64,000 nucleotides of DNA from Sclerotinia nivalis (GCA_029531795.1 JAPEIS010000009.1:1240001-1304000), one strand, 5' to 3'; counted from the first letter of the stretch, positions 35,157 to 49,075 are shown. Numbers and translations: made by a program. Notes: generated by a model not told the origin, from the letters alone.

Positions 35157-38100
35157 CTATATAGCTCCTTTCTATTTATACCAATACTTCTATAATATCG
35201 TTCTATCCGCACCCGTCTAACCAACCTGGCTCTCCTGAAGAATTCGCTACCATTATAACCAATGATACTGCAATCTGGTATCGTTATCTCATTTTCCTTT
35301 ACAAATTCAATATAAAAATGGAAACAGAAATAACCGATCTACAATCTGCAATTCAAAAGCTTATTTTCAATCTACAAATCAAGAAAATTGTATTTATATA
35401 ATAAAAAAAGGAAAACAATAAATTGATTATCTATCTAATTCAATTCTATCCTGTTCTTATTGCTTTATCTATTTCAATTCCTACTGATTAGACCGATTCT
35501 TTGCTTCTAATTCCTATTACAACCTCAACTATCGCTTTTGTTCTATCGAAATTTCAATTAAGTGAGAAGGTATCTGATCCTGCATTGTTTGATAGAACGA
35601 AAATCGATCTTGATCGATTTATCGATCAAATATAGAATAAAATATATATCAATTTCGATTACTTCATTTCTCTACATTCTTGTTTAACTTATATAATTGA
35701 AAGATTAACTGAACCCATTGTTGTACAAATTCGATTGTATAATATCAAAGGATAATTTGTTAAACTTATCGATTATAAAGATCTATTGCAAATACTGGAA
35801 AAAGTTTATAAAAATTAGAACAAATGAATCGAGGCCTGGAAACTTTTGATTAATTTGAGATAGAGAAATCAATTATTCTATATTTTCTATACTGAATTCC
35901 AAAGATTAGTATTGGAAGTTGGGATGGCCGACAATAATAATATTCTGGTTATTTTATTAGAATAAGTTTTGTTGAATGAATTAAAGAACTAAATTATTAT
36001 TGTTGAGTTCCCTATGGATAGTACTGATGCATTCATCATTTTCGTGTAGATATTGAAAAATCGTTGTTTATACTTGATGAAATTGATCGGTTCCGGTTAT
36101 AACCCAATCGTTCTGTTATTCTGTACTATTATTCAAAACCTGAATTCTGTTAATTGTATTTCTATTCCATCCCCGAATTCTACTATCCGATCTACTGTTT
36201 TTGTTACAATTATGTTTGCTGGAGATTTAATGGATTTTAGTTCCTAAAGATATATTAATAAATATAAATGAAGGGAATGCTTTTGTTGTGGGTTTGCCGA
36301 TTATTATATGAAAGACTGTCTGTTCTTAGATAATCGTTCTATACAAATTAAAGCTAGCTTTATCAGTCTTGCCCCACCGTCCCTTATTCCATCTTCCGTC
36401 TAGATTCAATTATATATTATATCATTATACAATCTGTCCTCTTCCGGTTCCCCAAATTCGAGAAATGGAGTCTGTTTAGTATAAATCGTTATTAAACGAA
36501 AGCCTTATACACATTACATTTGTTTGTTATTACAATTCGAGATTTATCTTTTATTAAAGAAACAAACAATCGAATAAATTTAATGATATTATCTATTACT
36601 ATCCTACCAATATCTAATCGATTCTATTTTATTTATGCTATAGTGAATAGTGGATACAAAGAATATACTTTTGCAAATCGAAATTGAATTGAAACTACCA
36701 AATTTCCAATATACAAATTATCTGTCCCATTCGAAATCATTAAATTCAATAAGAAAATATTATTTGAAAACCAAATAAATCATTACATTCTAACTAATCT
36801 ACAAATCAATGATCATTACAAAAAGAAATCAAAAATCTATATCACTAAATTAGTCTATTATCTGATTATCCTAAGATTAGTATAATTAAAGAAGTATAAT
36901 CTCTATATCAAATTCACATTTAATATATTCTAATTCGATAACAAATTTTATCGAAAATTCTATAATATATTATTACAATTATCTTGTGTAAAAGTATTAT
37001 AAGATATCCCAAAGAAAACCTACTTGGTATATCTATCTTTCCGTCTAAATGTTTTTCAAAACAAGGATATTATATCTATATCAATGAAAGCTTATACAAT
37101 GTATACTCACTACAATTATAAGATATTCCAGGTTACTATAAACCTAATTGACGATATCCTGTTCTAGAGAAAAGACCTTGTCCCATTTGATTTGCCTAAA
37201 GAATTCCAATCCTGGATCGACATATTCTTTTCGCGAAACACCAACAAACTATCCCCGCATTGATTGTATGATTACAATATCTGTTTGAAGAAGAGAATCA
37301 AATTACTATTTGAAGTTTTTTATTCCATGTTTCGAAACAAACTTACTGTTCTGAAAAATTGATTATCTAAGAACCTTCAAAAAGGGTTCATTCGTTTGAA
37401 TTCGTTCGTTTCAGTTTCGTTTGTTTTGTTCATTAAGAAATCCGATGAAAAATTACAATTCTGTATCGATTATTGAGCTTTGAATAACCTATCAACAAAA
37501 AATCATTATCCGTTATTGTTTACCAAAGAATCTTTAAACAATCTAAAGAAAATGAAATTCTTTACGAAAATCGATATCATCTCTATATTCAACAATATAA
37601 AAATTAAGGAAAAATAAGAATATCTAATTACTTTCTGTACCCATTTCGATCTATTTGAGATTCTAATCATACCCTTTGGATTGATCAATGCATCCACTAT
37701 ATTCCAACGTTTTATCAACAATATCTTACAAAAATACCTAGATATATTCTATATTATTTATCTAGATGATATTCTGATCTATAATAAAACCCGTTCTAAA
37801 TATATCGTTTATGTTCAAAAGATTCTAAAAGCCTTAAAAAAGACTAATCTATATACGAATCTGAAGAAATACAATTTCTTGAAATCTGAAATCAAATTCC
37901 TGGGTCTTATTGTAGACCGAGAAGGTATCCAAATAGATCCTATAAAGATCAAAATAATCGTTGAATAAAAGATTCCAGTCCATCTGATAGATATACAAGC
38001 ATTTATCGGGTTTGACAATTTCTATCGACGATTTATTCGTAATTTCTCATCTATTATATATCCGCTGATTAATCTGATCCGAAAAAACATCCCGTTTGTT

Positions 38101-39798
38101 TGAAGTTCTACTTATACAAAAGCTTTTTCTGTTCTGAAAATAGCATTTACTGAAACACTAATTCTAACCATTTTCAATTGAGAAAAAGATATAATCATAA
38201 AGATCAACACATCCGATTTCGTATCTACTGAAGTACTATCCCAATACAACAATATAGGAATCCTGAAATCTGTTGTATATTTCTCGAAAAAGCATTCGGT
38301 CGTCGAATATAATTACGAAATTTACAATAAAGAACTATTAGCTATTATTCGATGCTTCGAGGAATAATGTCCAGAATTAAAGAAAGTGCTGTTTTCGATC
38401 TAGATGATTATAGATCACAAGAATTTGAAGTATTTTACAACTACCAAATTATTAAACTGTCATCAAATTTATTGATCTGAATTTCTATCTCGATTCAATT
38501 TCAAGATTACTTATCGACCAGGTAAACAAAGAACTAAACCTGATACTCTAATCAGAAGGTCAAAGGATCTGCTTAAAGAAAAAGATGAATATCCTTTACA
38601 CTAAAGCCAAACGATTTTGAAATCAGAAAACCTTGATCCTATTCTGTTCCCTGCATCCATTTCTGTTTCCGTATCTATCTTACCTATATTTATCTCGTCT
38701 GATCCGATAGATTCCCCGAAGAAAAGAATTCGTTTTGTAATCACTACCTATAATCAATCCCACCAATCGCCGAAAAAACCTGATTCAGTTTGCCTAGCCC
38801 CCAGATCTATTCTATCTGTCCCTAACTCTCTATCCACTCCTGACACTCTATTTATCCCTAAAGCTCTACCAATCCCTGAACTACTGTCTGTTTTTATTGT
38901 TCCGTTTGATCAGTTTCCAATATTTGTTATAATCCCCGATCTGTTATTCGAATTATTAAAGAAACTGAAAACTCTATTTGCTGAAGTATATATATCCGAT
39001 CCTATACCTGTATTTATTCTGAAAACCTTGGTAAAGAAAGCACCCAAACATCCCTGTATTACTTTATCCGAATATACCGAAAATAATAGCCTGCTATATT
39101 ATCGCAGGAAGCTTTTCGTTTCTGACTATGATAATCTGAAAACTGAACTGCTTCGTTTGATCTACGACTCTCCTACTATAAATCATTTGCACCATACTCG
39201 CATTTTCGAACTTCTATTCTGAAATTACTATTGACCTGGATATTATAATTATATCAATCGTTGGATATATAATTGTTATAATTACTATCGAATAACATCA
39301 AATTATAAAAAATAAAAAGATATCTTTTATTTATTTCCAATCCCTTAATAAATGTAGAAGGATATATCGATCGATTTCATAATGCACCTCCCGAAAAGTT
39401 TTAATTATAATACAATATTCGTAATAATCGATCAATTAATTAAAATAAAGCATTTTCTATTTTATTATAATATTTGTAATTCTGAAAAAGTAACCTGTTT
39501 GTTTCTAAAGTATATCTGAAAACTATACAATTTACTATCGACAATTATATCTAATCGTAACACTTAATTCATATCTGATTTCTAGAAACATATCTATAAA
39601 CACCTGAATACAATATCGAAACTATCAACAATCTACCATCCAGAAACCAATAAGCAAATTAAAAGAACAAACACTATACTCAAATAGTATCTTCGATTAT
39701 ACATTTTATATCTACAAAACAATTGATCCAAATGATTATCGATTGCTGAATTTTCAATCAATTCTATTTAATCTGAAAATTCTCATTTGATCTCGTTC
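35157..39798 (+). pseudogene. Gypsy-1 plus copy, internal region: gag-pol, decayed
   Basis: Gag remnants lie at about 35640-36250, the protease zone at about 36650-36800, and RT at about 37400-37968 with a YLDDILIY box. RNase H is at about 38150-38400, the integrase N-terminus at 38617-39222, and integrase core remnants run to about 39780. Numerous stops and AT-directed changes are present. The copy breaks off at 39798, where Gypsy-2 begins, in the integrase core. Only about 68 bp of its 3' coding end is found on the far side (47183-47250), so about 0.6 kb including most of the chromodomain is lost. Confidence 0.8.
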
Positions 39799-40083
39799 TG
39801 TTACGATCACGCAACAGTTTCGTCAAAACAAGAAACCTAAACGGAGGCGTTCTCATTTCGAATCATCAGCGTAGGAACGTCATCGATCAGTTTGGAATGT
39901 TTAGTAAACAAGCTTCTTTGTATTGCTTATGAAAGGACAGGAATGGTGGCGAACTATAGGCGTTCTGATATCTCTTTATTGATCGAACTTAAAAGTAATA
40001 GTTTATTCATGATTAGAAAGGGTAATGAAAAGTTTGGTTACGGTTTTACGACTAATTGATTCTTTGCCTATATGATCTTAACA
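39799..40083 (+). repeat. Gypsy-2 5' LTR (285 bp)
   Basis: Same length as the 3' LTR; the differences seen are C/T or G/A transitions. Confidence 0.9.
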
Positions 40084-40158
40084 ATTCTTTTCATTCATCT
40101 GAAGAGCAACTCGTCAATTAGTTATCGGTATCTTAACGGAACCCCATCGGATAGCAAT

Positions 40159-41370
40159 GGTTGGAACAAGAAATACTCCAGGTCGTCCGACTAATTCAAA
40201 TACTTCTCAAAGTCGAAATAATGCTTTCAGGACCCTTAGTGGGATCGAAGGCGAGATGTCTATACTTAATCGTCAATCCACTATACAATTGGAATTAGAT
40301 CTGATATAAAGACTTGAAAACATATAAGAAGAGTTCGATATTTTCAAGCAAGCAAATCAATAAGAAATTGAAGAGACTTTTGTTTGTTTTATATAGGAAA
40401 GGGTATCTAATTTACTATCAGCGATTGTTAGAGGAATAGAGGCGATGTCTAACCCCATTCATATTTCTCCAGGGAAACCTCCAAAACTTCAAAAGCTGTT
40501 ATCTTATAAAAGTCTTAATATTGGAGAAGTAAAGGATTTCTTTTTCCAGATTGAACTTATATTTCGAAATGATAATGGGTATTATTTCCCAATTGATTAA
40601 AAGAAGATAGATCATGTTATTCAATACTTTCAACAACAACCATTTGTGGTTTGGCGTCGATACGAAGCTTCTATAACGAATTCTAATATGTTTTGGGAAG
40701 AATTCAAAGAATATATATACAATGCAATATTAGATAAAGGCAATCGACAATGATATGCTATACAACAAATCATCAATGCTAAACAACAATCTAATCAAAA
40801 TATGAACAGTTTTGTAGTACACCTTGATAGTCTGGAGAAGGAAATCGAATCTGAAGTGGACAGTATCCGTAAAGAACGATTTTTATCAAACTTACTTCCC
40901 TATATTGTTAAACGAATTTCAGAATCCATTCAGCAGTCTGAAAGTCGAAACGATTTAATCAAGCAAGCATGTCGTCTCAAGAATGTGAATAAAATGTATC
41001 GCTCACAAGACGCAAACGATCCGCCTCGTGGTCGAAGATAAGATAATACAATTATATCATCAAATTCATTCTTTAATCGTTCTCAAAATGAATCATCTAA
41101 ACAGCAAAATAATATATCATCAGCGATCGATACACAATCGCAATAGTGTTCTAAATCTCCTTCAAAGGAAAAACCCAACAAAGAAAACCAGAAAAACGAT
41201 TATAAATAAAGGGACCTGATTTGTTTCCGTTGTCAACAAAAGGGTCATTATGCAAATGGATGCACTAATCCGTTTGTATATCGATAATGTAAAGGAGATC
41301 ATCAATCTCGCGTTTGTCCTACACATTCCCAAGAGGAAAAGAATCAGGGAAACGATCAGACCCAATAGTA
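40159..41370 (+). pseudogene. Gypsy-2 gag, with CCHC zinc knuckle
   Basis: A gag-like frame begins at the ATG at 40159 and is interrupted by several TAA/TAG/TGA codons that look like RIP products of Gln and Trp codons. The 40802-41041 block is a helical retrotransposon-gag region. A CFRCQQKGHYANGC zinc knuckle is at about 41221-41265, and a second Cys/His group (GDHQSRVCPTH) follows. Not functional as it stands. Confidence 0.75.
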
Positions 41371-41399
41371 ATTTTAACCGTTCCGATGATTCTGAATCT

Positions 41400-44300
41400 T
41401 CAACAAAAGGGATGTATTATTTTAGTTATTGAAGCAACTTTTCGAATTAATAATATTCCGACAAAACTTTGCTGTCTTATCGATTCTGATGTGCAAGCTA
41501 ATATTATTCAACAAAGCAAGTATATTGAATAGAACTGAATTCCTAATCCTGAAAAAGGTATTCCATTAGTATCTGTTAACAGGATGAGCATACTTTTATA
41601 TAGTAATCATCAATTTATTATCGAAGTATTAGACGATTTCAAAAAAAAAAGAACTCATATTTATCGATTTACTACCGCTACTTTAGATCTATCCGAAATC
41701 AATGCTATTTTAGGACTGCTATGGCTTCAAACTATGAATCCAGATATTAATTGGAGGTCAACTACTTTCCGCTTTCGTCCCGCATTGTATGATATGGAAA
41801 TGATAACAGCAAAAGAATTATATCGAAATATAAAAATTGGAGCTACAATTTGTATACTTCTATCTGAAACCAATTCTATTATACGATTTTCATCCAAAAA
41901 CTGAAAAATCTTAATATTAACATCTTTAAAAATACCTCCCGAATACAAAGAATATGAACAGGCTTTTTCTGAAGATGAAAGTAACTTGCTTTCCAATCAT
42001 CATTCAATAGAATATCGCATTGATCTCGAACCTGGAACTACTCTACCTTGAGGACTAATATATGCTTTATCAGAACAAGAATTAACTGTTCTACAACAAT
42101 ACTTTAACGAATATCAAAAGAAAGATTGGATCTGTTGTTTCATTAGTTCTACTAATACATCAATTATGTTTATACCAAAGAAAGATGATGGTTATCGATT
42201 ATATATTGATTATCGTAGCCTTAATAAAATTACGAAAAAGGATTATACGCCTTTACTTTTAATTAGCGAATCTTTAGATCGCTTAAGACAAGGGGTCTTT
42301 TTTACAAAACTCGATTTGAAAGATGCTTACCATCGAATATGTATACGGGAAGGCGATGAATGGAAGACGGCTTTCCGCATTCGATATAGCTAATTTGAGT
42401 ATCTAGTCATATCTTTTGGTTTAACGAATGCTCCTGCAACTTTTCAAACTTATACTAATCAAGTACTCATTGATCTTACAGATAGCATTTGTGTTATATA
42501 TTTAGACGATATTCTTATTTATTTTAAAGACAAGAAAATATATACCACCGACGTTCATAAAGTTCTCGCTAAATTGATTGAATATAAACTTTATGCGAAA
42601 TTGAAGAAATGTGTATTTTATATATATAAAATCGAGTTCTTAGACTTTATTGTATCAGGAAAAGGCGTCACTATGGAACCAAGCCGAATTCAGACAATTA
42701 CAGAGTGGCCTGAACCAAAATCGCTCCGTGATGTCCAAGTTTTCCTAGGCTTTGCAAACTTCTACCGTCGATTTATCGCCGGATATTCACGAGTAGCTTA
42801 TAATTTAACCGATTTATTAAAAGGCACCAAAAAAGGAAAAGCTGTATTAGAATTTAAATGGATTAAGGAGGCTCAGAAAGCCTTTGATAATCTAAAGAAA
42901 GCATTCACTACTGCACCAATACTTAAACATTTTGAACCAGCCCTTCGAATCTTATTCGAAACAGATGCTTCTGGATTTGCTTTAGGATGTATACTTTCTC
43001 AATTATTTTTTGATGATCTAAATGATCCTACTACTTCCCGATAGCATTCCGTTGTCTTTTATTCAAGAAAACTCATTTCAATTGAGCAAAGATATTTTAT
43101 ATATAATCAAGAACTTTTAGCTATTTATATAGCTTTTGTTTAATAATAGCATTATATCACAAGTAATCAGTATACAATTGTAATCAAAACGGATTACAAT
43201 AGTCTTCAATATTTCATAAAAATAAAGCAACTTAATGGACGACAAGTATAATAAACTGAAGTTTTAATTGTTTACAATTTCATAATCATATATAGGTCCG
43301 GAAAATTGAACCCTACTGATGGTCTATCAAGAAGACCCGACTATATCGAAGATATAAATGGAATTAACGAAATGCTATCTATATTATAAAACAAATTAAA
43401 GAACACTACAATTATTACTGTACTTTTTTATCTATTCATAATGGAAACAGAATCCCTAAGAAATATAATAGGCCTTTTTCAAAAGGATAAATATAGCTTA
43501 CCCCTTTGTAATTCAGGAAGATTATTGATGATGATTAATTGTAAACAGTCGCTATTATATCGATTGGCTTGTGTATTGATAGCTGATGAAACAGTATTCG
43601 AATTTATATTTGAGTTAATAAGAAATACTTTGTTGCGATTTTAGGAAAATGATGATTTTACAAAGAATAAAGAATATCTGAGGCTTAGAAATGGTTCCGC
43701 TGGAGACGCCGCATTTTGATAAGTCGATGCCGATGGTTTGCTCAAGTATAATGGGTATGTCTTCGTATTACCAGATAATACTGTGAAAGCAGAAATCTTA
43801 TAGGTCCATTACAATGATCCTATGGGGGGTTATTGAGGTGTTAAGAAAATATAGGAAATCTTGAAAAGCAAGTATTTTTGGTATAATATAATAAAAGATG
43901 TAAAAAGGCATGTATAGATATATGCTGTCTGTCAATGGACAATCGTGAAACGGCATCGGCTTTACAGCGAATTACAAACCCTACCACTTCCTTTAGATCC
44001 TTGGAAAGAAATAATAATGGATTTTGTTACAGATTTACCCCCTTCTAAAATAGATAAATATATATACGATGTTGTATTTGTAATTGTCGATAGATATACG
44101 AAATTCGCTTGATATATTCTAATTAATAAAACAATAACTTCATTAGAACTAGCAGAAATTCTATTTCGATATGTTTTTAAAGACTTCGGTACACCAAAAG
44201 GGATAATATCTGACAGAGGACTACAATTTGCAAGTAAATTTTGAAGCAGTTTAATGTTTTATTTAAGAATTCGCTGCAAATTATCTATTGTATTTCATTC

Positions 44301-45078
44301 ACAAACCGATGGTCAAATAGAATGTCAAAATCAAAATCTAATTCATTATATTACTTGTTATACAAATTGGAGATAGGATGATTGGGCTGCGTTACTACCC
44401 CTAGCAGAATTCATATATAATGCAATGTAGCACAGTACAATTGGAGAAGCACCTTTCAAAGCAATGTATAGATATCTACCTACTTTCAACTACATCGGCG
44501 AGGACGCCGATACTAAAGGGAAGGCATCCGCTACAAAAGAACATATTGAATCATTGAATCAAGAAAGGGCAAAATTAGTAGAGATTTGGGAAAAGTCTAC
44601 AAAAAGAAGATCAGAGAATAATAAGAAGGATCTATCCCAGCGATTTCATATCGGCGATAAAGTTATACTTAATACCAAAAACATTAAACAATTATAATCC
44701 AAAAAGAAATTTTCCGATCGCTTTATAGACCCCTTTACTATCATCAATATTATAAGCAATGGACAAGTATATGAATTAGCGCTTCCATCATTATACAAAA
44801 TATATAATGTCTTCTATGTTTCTTTACTAGAACCGTAGCATCAACGTAATGGTATCATTGATCCTCCGCCTCCTGAAGAAATTGATGGATATATGGAATA
44901 TGAAATTGAAAAGATATTAGTATATAGGAAAAAAGGATAAAGAATACAATATTTAGTACAATGGAAAGGCTATCAATCAGCGGAAGATACTTGGGAAGCT
45001 TCACGAAATTTAATGTATATCAAAAGACAATTGGAAAACTATGAAAAGGAAAATGCATTATTTATACAACAAAGGTAA
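41400..45078 (+). pseudogene. Gypsy-2 pol: protease, RT, RNase H, integrase, chromodomain
   Basis: The protease region at about 41420-41530 has the active-site triad changed to DSD. RT at about 42050-42720 includes KLDLKDAYHR and the catalytic YLDDILIY near 42500. RNase H is at about 42840-43200. Integrase core acidic residues are recognisable in MDFVTDLP, SDRGLQF and GQIECQNQ (about 44010-44330). A chromodomain lies at about 44890-45060 with YLVQWKGYQSAEDTWE. Stops split the frame into about ten pieces, consistent with C-to-T changes at CAA, CAG and TGG codons. Confidence 0.85.
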
Positions 45079-45431
45079 AGAACTAAAAAGTAATACGATT
45101 CAAGTACACCGCAAAAACGTTTACTCACTTTACCTATTGTTTTGAAAACCTTTCTAATACATTAATTTTCCTTTGCTATATAGCGTTTACGCTTTCTTCG
45201 CTCTTTTACCTCTATCTTCAACAGGCCATCCTCCCTAATATTATCAGAATTTTCATTAGTATCTGGTTCAGCCGATTGATAAAACATATATCTGATATGC
45301 TCCTCAATGATAGGATTACGATGTGTAACCTGTGATATCTGTGTACCAGAAAGAAAGCTATCTATAATTCGAAATCTTGGTCCGATAGATTCGTTAACGA
45401 TTAATCATTGGTCAATAAAGATTCATTATAT

Positions 45432-46591
45432 TCATTGTTTGGAAATAAAAGTCCTTTCATATGAATCGTATTCATCTGGAATATTACTCATAGTATCAGA
45501 ACTAGAAAAATTTAACAAATCCTTATCCCCAATTGCTTTTTTGCCTATTATTGGCATACTTGATTTCGTCAAGGGAACAGATGCTTCTTGACGCTTCGTC
45601 GACGGTATTACATTTGGTTCCGGAATAGTACTCAATGTACCAAAGCTTTTTGAAGGCGAAGAAGGTATATTGATCACAACAGAAGTTTTAGTCTTCTCCT
45701 TTTTGGACTTTTTAGGAGCCGAGGGTTTTCTGCTATCAGTTGGTTCAATGTCCTCATTATCATTGTCGAGAGGTTCAATAGGTTCTGATATCTTTTTCTT
45801 TGCGAGAACCAATTTGCGAATTTCTTCAATCTTCTTTGTTTTAAAAATAGAAGGTGGAGTTGTCCACTTTTTTTTTACTATACGATCGCCAGTATTCCGT
45901 GTACCCTTTGTTTTGCCTTTGGCACTTTTGCGGTTTGCTCGTTTTGCCGGAGCACGAAAGGATTTCGACGATTTGGATCGAGTAGGGGTAATATCAGAAT
46001 TATCCTCCTTATTAGAGGTATCCTCCAATTTGGCTTCATTTGTTAATTTATCTACAGAATTTTGTTCTAGTTAGTGGAAAATTAATCAAAAGCATTTATA
46101 AACATTATAGGTATACTAACGAAATATCGAAACAAATCTATATCAATCTCGAGCAACTTTATCCCTTTTTCCACCTGTATATTCAACGCTAATACAGCCT
46201 CTTTTGTATCCCGAAGTTCTCGTTTTAAACCATGCTTCTTTTGTTTGCAAAGAAAAACTTCTACTCTTCGAATAAAATTAAACTGATGATCATTTAAACT
46301 TCTTCGAATTGCTGCTTCTTCTGAAGAACCTACTGGAGCCGCTTCCCATTCGCAATGTAGCCGCAACATTCGATTTATAGCAGAATGAAATACTTCTGAT
46401 AATGTATCATAAGTTTTCTTCTTTCGGATACATTCGGTATATAATAAATCGATTCCTTTGGGAAAGAAACATTCCTTACTGATTATCTCCCCATCTGGTA
46501 GAACTTTTCTGCTATTGTAATTGGTTATGCGCTTAGTGCAGCAGAGACAAATTGATTGTATGAATTGTAAAGATAAGCGAGCAGATCGCAT
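45432..46591 (-). CDS. Intact antisense gene inside Gypsy-2, two exons
   Basis: Exon 1 is 46591-46117 and exon 2 is 46066-45432. The 50-bp intron is GTATAC...TAG, and the joined frame is 369 residues plus stop. It runs opposite to gag-pol, between the chromodomain and the 3' LTR. The N-terminal part has a Cys group (CLCC, then C at about 40 and 53) that looks like a fungal zinc-cluster motif with some cysteines lost to RIP-type changes. The middle is helical and charged; the C-terminal 200 residues are rich in K, S, T and P and likely disordered. I do not recognise the family. Some Botrytis gypsy elements carry an extra gene (brtn, from memory), and an alignment would show whether this is related. 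It is fully open in an element whose pol is destroyed. Confidence 0.6.
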
Positions 46592-46897
46592 TGCTAATTC
46601 AGGGACTTGATAAAATATATTGAAAGTATTCAGGAATTTGATAATATTATCGTAATATCAACAAGAGAATTGCAGGAAATTGAAATGAAGAATTGAAAAG
46701 TTTATAATACTCTAATAAAGCGGACTACACGTTATTATTGTTTATATTTTGTTTGTATTTATTTGTTACACAAAAAACCAAACACTACATTTATATTATT
46801 GCCCAACAGCATCTCGCATCTAACAAATGATTTAAGAACAGCAAACGACTTCAGAACCAATAGACTTCTCAGGAACGAAACCTTAAAGGGAAGGCTT

Positions 46898-47182
46898 TGT
46901 TACGATCACATAACAGTTTCATTAAAATAAGAAACCTAAACAGAAGCGTTCTCATTTCGAATCATCAGCGTAGGAACGTTATCGATCAGTTTGGAATGTT
47001 TAGTAAACAAACTTCTTTATATTGCTTATAAAAGGACAGGAATAATGGCGAACTATAGACGTTCTGATATCTCTTTATTGATTGAACTTAAAAGTAATAG
47101 TTTATTCATGATTAGAAAGGATAATGAAAAGTTTGGCTACGGTTTTACGACTAATTGATTCTTTGCCTATGTGATCTTAACA
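46898..47182 (+). repeat. Gypsy-2 3' LTR (285 bp)
   Basis: TGTTACGATCA to GATCTTAACA, and the pair of 39799-40083. Confidence 0.9.
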
Positions 47183-47250
47183 AAAAATATCCAAATAAAC
47201 CTAACCCTTATAACCACCTCAACAGAATTCGACTTTAAGAAAAAGAATAT
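47183..47250 (+). pseudogene. Gypsy-1 plus copy, 3' end of integrase
   Basis: 68 bp matching the LTR-proximal end of the 569-bp integrase C-terminus segment (ATCCAAATAAACC region). It is joined to the 3' LTR at 47251. Confidence 0.75.
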
Positions 47251-47487
47251 TATTACAAAATCAAGACCAAATTATTGAACCGACCCCTTTAGTAAACTCC
47301 ACCTATCCAATCCAGCACCGAACAGAACACACTCAATGATCGTACCCTGTAAAAGCACTAAGGCTCGAAACCCTAACACACACAAATATATTTAAAGGAA
47401 ACATTCCTTCTATAAAAATGTAACTCTTCGAGCTACATCTTATCAATAAAAGTGATTTCTATTATCCTGTCTGCTGCCTCCATAATA
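47251..47487 (+). repeat. Gypsy-1 plus copy, 3' LTR (237 bp)
   Basis: Heavily AT-converted relative to the 5' LTR but collinear over 237 bp; followed by TTAAT. Confidence 0.88.
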
Positions 47488-48212
47488 TTAATTGGATTTC
47501 CGAACGATTGTTTAATATATTTCATATACTTTAAAGCTAGCTTTATATTCTCCTTTGCAATTAGTATATTTGATCACTAAATGCTAACAAGATTTGCTTT
47601 TAGTTTAACAAATTAAACAAAAATGACCAACTATAGTATGATTATTACTACAAAGTCTACAAACTGAAGTTTTTTTGCAATATAATTCGTTATAGCCGAA
47701 TCCTTGACATTTATTGCATTGAGAGGAAGAAATGAAAGAATAGAATCTTTCAATTCTGACGCTAATACCAACGATATATAGTCTTTTTCGAATAGCTAAT
47801 TCTGCTTCCTTTTGTATAGCAAACGCAATCACAATTATTCTTTCTTGTTGATTAGCTCTTTTAGAAGCATTAGTAAGCCAATAAAAGATACCCATTATAA
47901 TGAACCCTGAATTGAAGGTTTTAATTTCGTCTTTAATCAAGTCCATTTCTTTTGGACCAGAGAATTCCTTAATTGGGATCTTGTGTATAATCATTTTGTA
48001 CTATAGTTTGTCGATTTGAAATCTTTCTAATTCGAGGATACGATTCCAGATTTCTTTTTTTTCTATAAGGAATTATACATTGAAGAGACTATTAATGATT
48101 AAAATGATATTGTTACTTCTAATTATAATAATGGCCGAGATAATTGGTTCGTTGATGCCAGCCTTTTTGAAGGCTTCGTTGATCTTGTTTCTTGTATATA
48201 ATAATATAAAAG

Positions 48213-49075
48213 GAGGACAAGACTCAACACCTGTACGCGGTGTCCTCTACGAACCTCTAGCTCTTTTATTTAATTATTAGAGTCTGCAGAGCTAAGTTTG
48301 AGTCATTTGATGGAGTCGTGATGATTGGAAGAGGAAGAGGCACCTGATCGCAACGTTTTTTGCCTCCGAGTTGATTGATGGCAAAAGCCAGGTTTTGGTT
48401 TTTTGATAATTGCATTATCGGATTGTACTTTCTACAACACTACTTTTATTACGAAACAGAGGACAACATTATCATCTACAACAATATACCACAAAATTAT
48501 CTCCAAGATCCCTTTGGGGCATCAAACGCAATTTATCAAATTCGGTTTTAAGGTTCAGGCCTTACCTTTTTCGATTCGAATCGAAACAACAACAATTCAT
48601 ATACTTAGAGGAGCTATGTAGAACGATCCAAGCTAATGATGTATTTACCATAGAATTCGATAAAGGATATACTGCATATAGGATTGAGGTACCTTGTAAG
48701 ATCAATATCCCTATAGTTTGAAGGGTTCTATGAAGTCGATATTAGACAAGGTATGATCGTTGGGAAGTTACGAACAGGACAAAGAATTGATGTGAAGGAA
48801 GGTTATTTGGATTTGATTGATAAAGGGATCGGATTTGGAAAATCATGAGTGTAATGCTTTGATTAGTATTTTTATCTTTATATGCGATGCTGTATAGAGG
48901 TCGGGCTTTGCTCCCCAGTATTAGTTTTCATTTCCTCTATCAAAAATATATACAAACTTGTATACTATTTAGATAGCACTACTTATAGCCATCTGTTAAG
49001 AGTTCGATTGAGCTCTTAACCGTCCTAGATAGTCTTTGACTCAGTGTGGACGTTAATTAAATCAATCAATCAATC
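48213..49075 (+). mobile_element. LINE-3: short LINE-tailed element (863 bp)
   Basis: The plus-strand insert ends in a trailer like those of LINE-1 and LINE-2 (GACTCAGTGTGGACGTTAAT then an AATC-repeat tail). It is flanked by the 13-bp duplication AATAATATAAAAG (48200-48212 and 49076-49088). It has no RT. The first 40 bp can fold into a GC-rich stem around 48216-48252. It may be an internally deleted or 5'-truncated LINE, or a SINE using the LINE tail. Confidence 0.8.

Larger units (their letters stand above)
39799..47182 (+). mobile_element. Gypsy-2 chromovirus with antisense gene
   Basis: Two 285-bp LTRs (39799-40083 and 46898-47182) start TGTTACGATCA and end GATCTTAACA. The internal region is 40084-46897, with gag and pol on plus and a separate two-exon gene on minus between pol and the 3' LTR. 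The flanking 5-mers (cgttc and aaaaa) do not match. RT, RNase H, integrase and a C-terminal chromodomain place it among Ty3/gypsy chromoviruses, in a family distinct from Gypsy-1. Confidence 0.88.
34920..47487 (+). mobile_element. Gypsy-1, plus-strand copy, interrupted by Gypsy-2
   Basis: Flanked by TTAAT duplications in LINE-1. The 5' LTR is 34920-35156 and the 3' LTR is 47251-47487, each 237 bp. The internal part is 35157-39798 and 47183-47250. Gypsy-2 sits between these two parts. The orientation is opposite to the array at 21643-33215. Confidence 0.88.
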
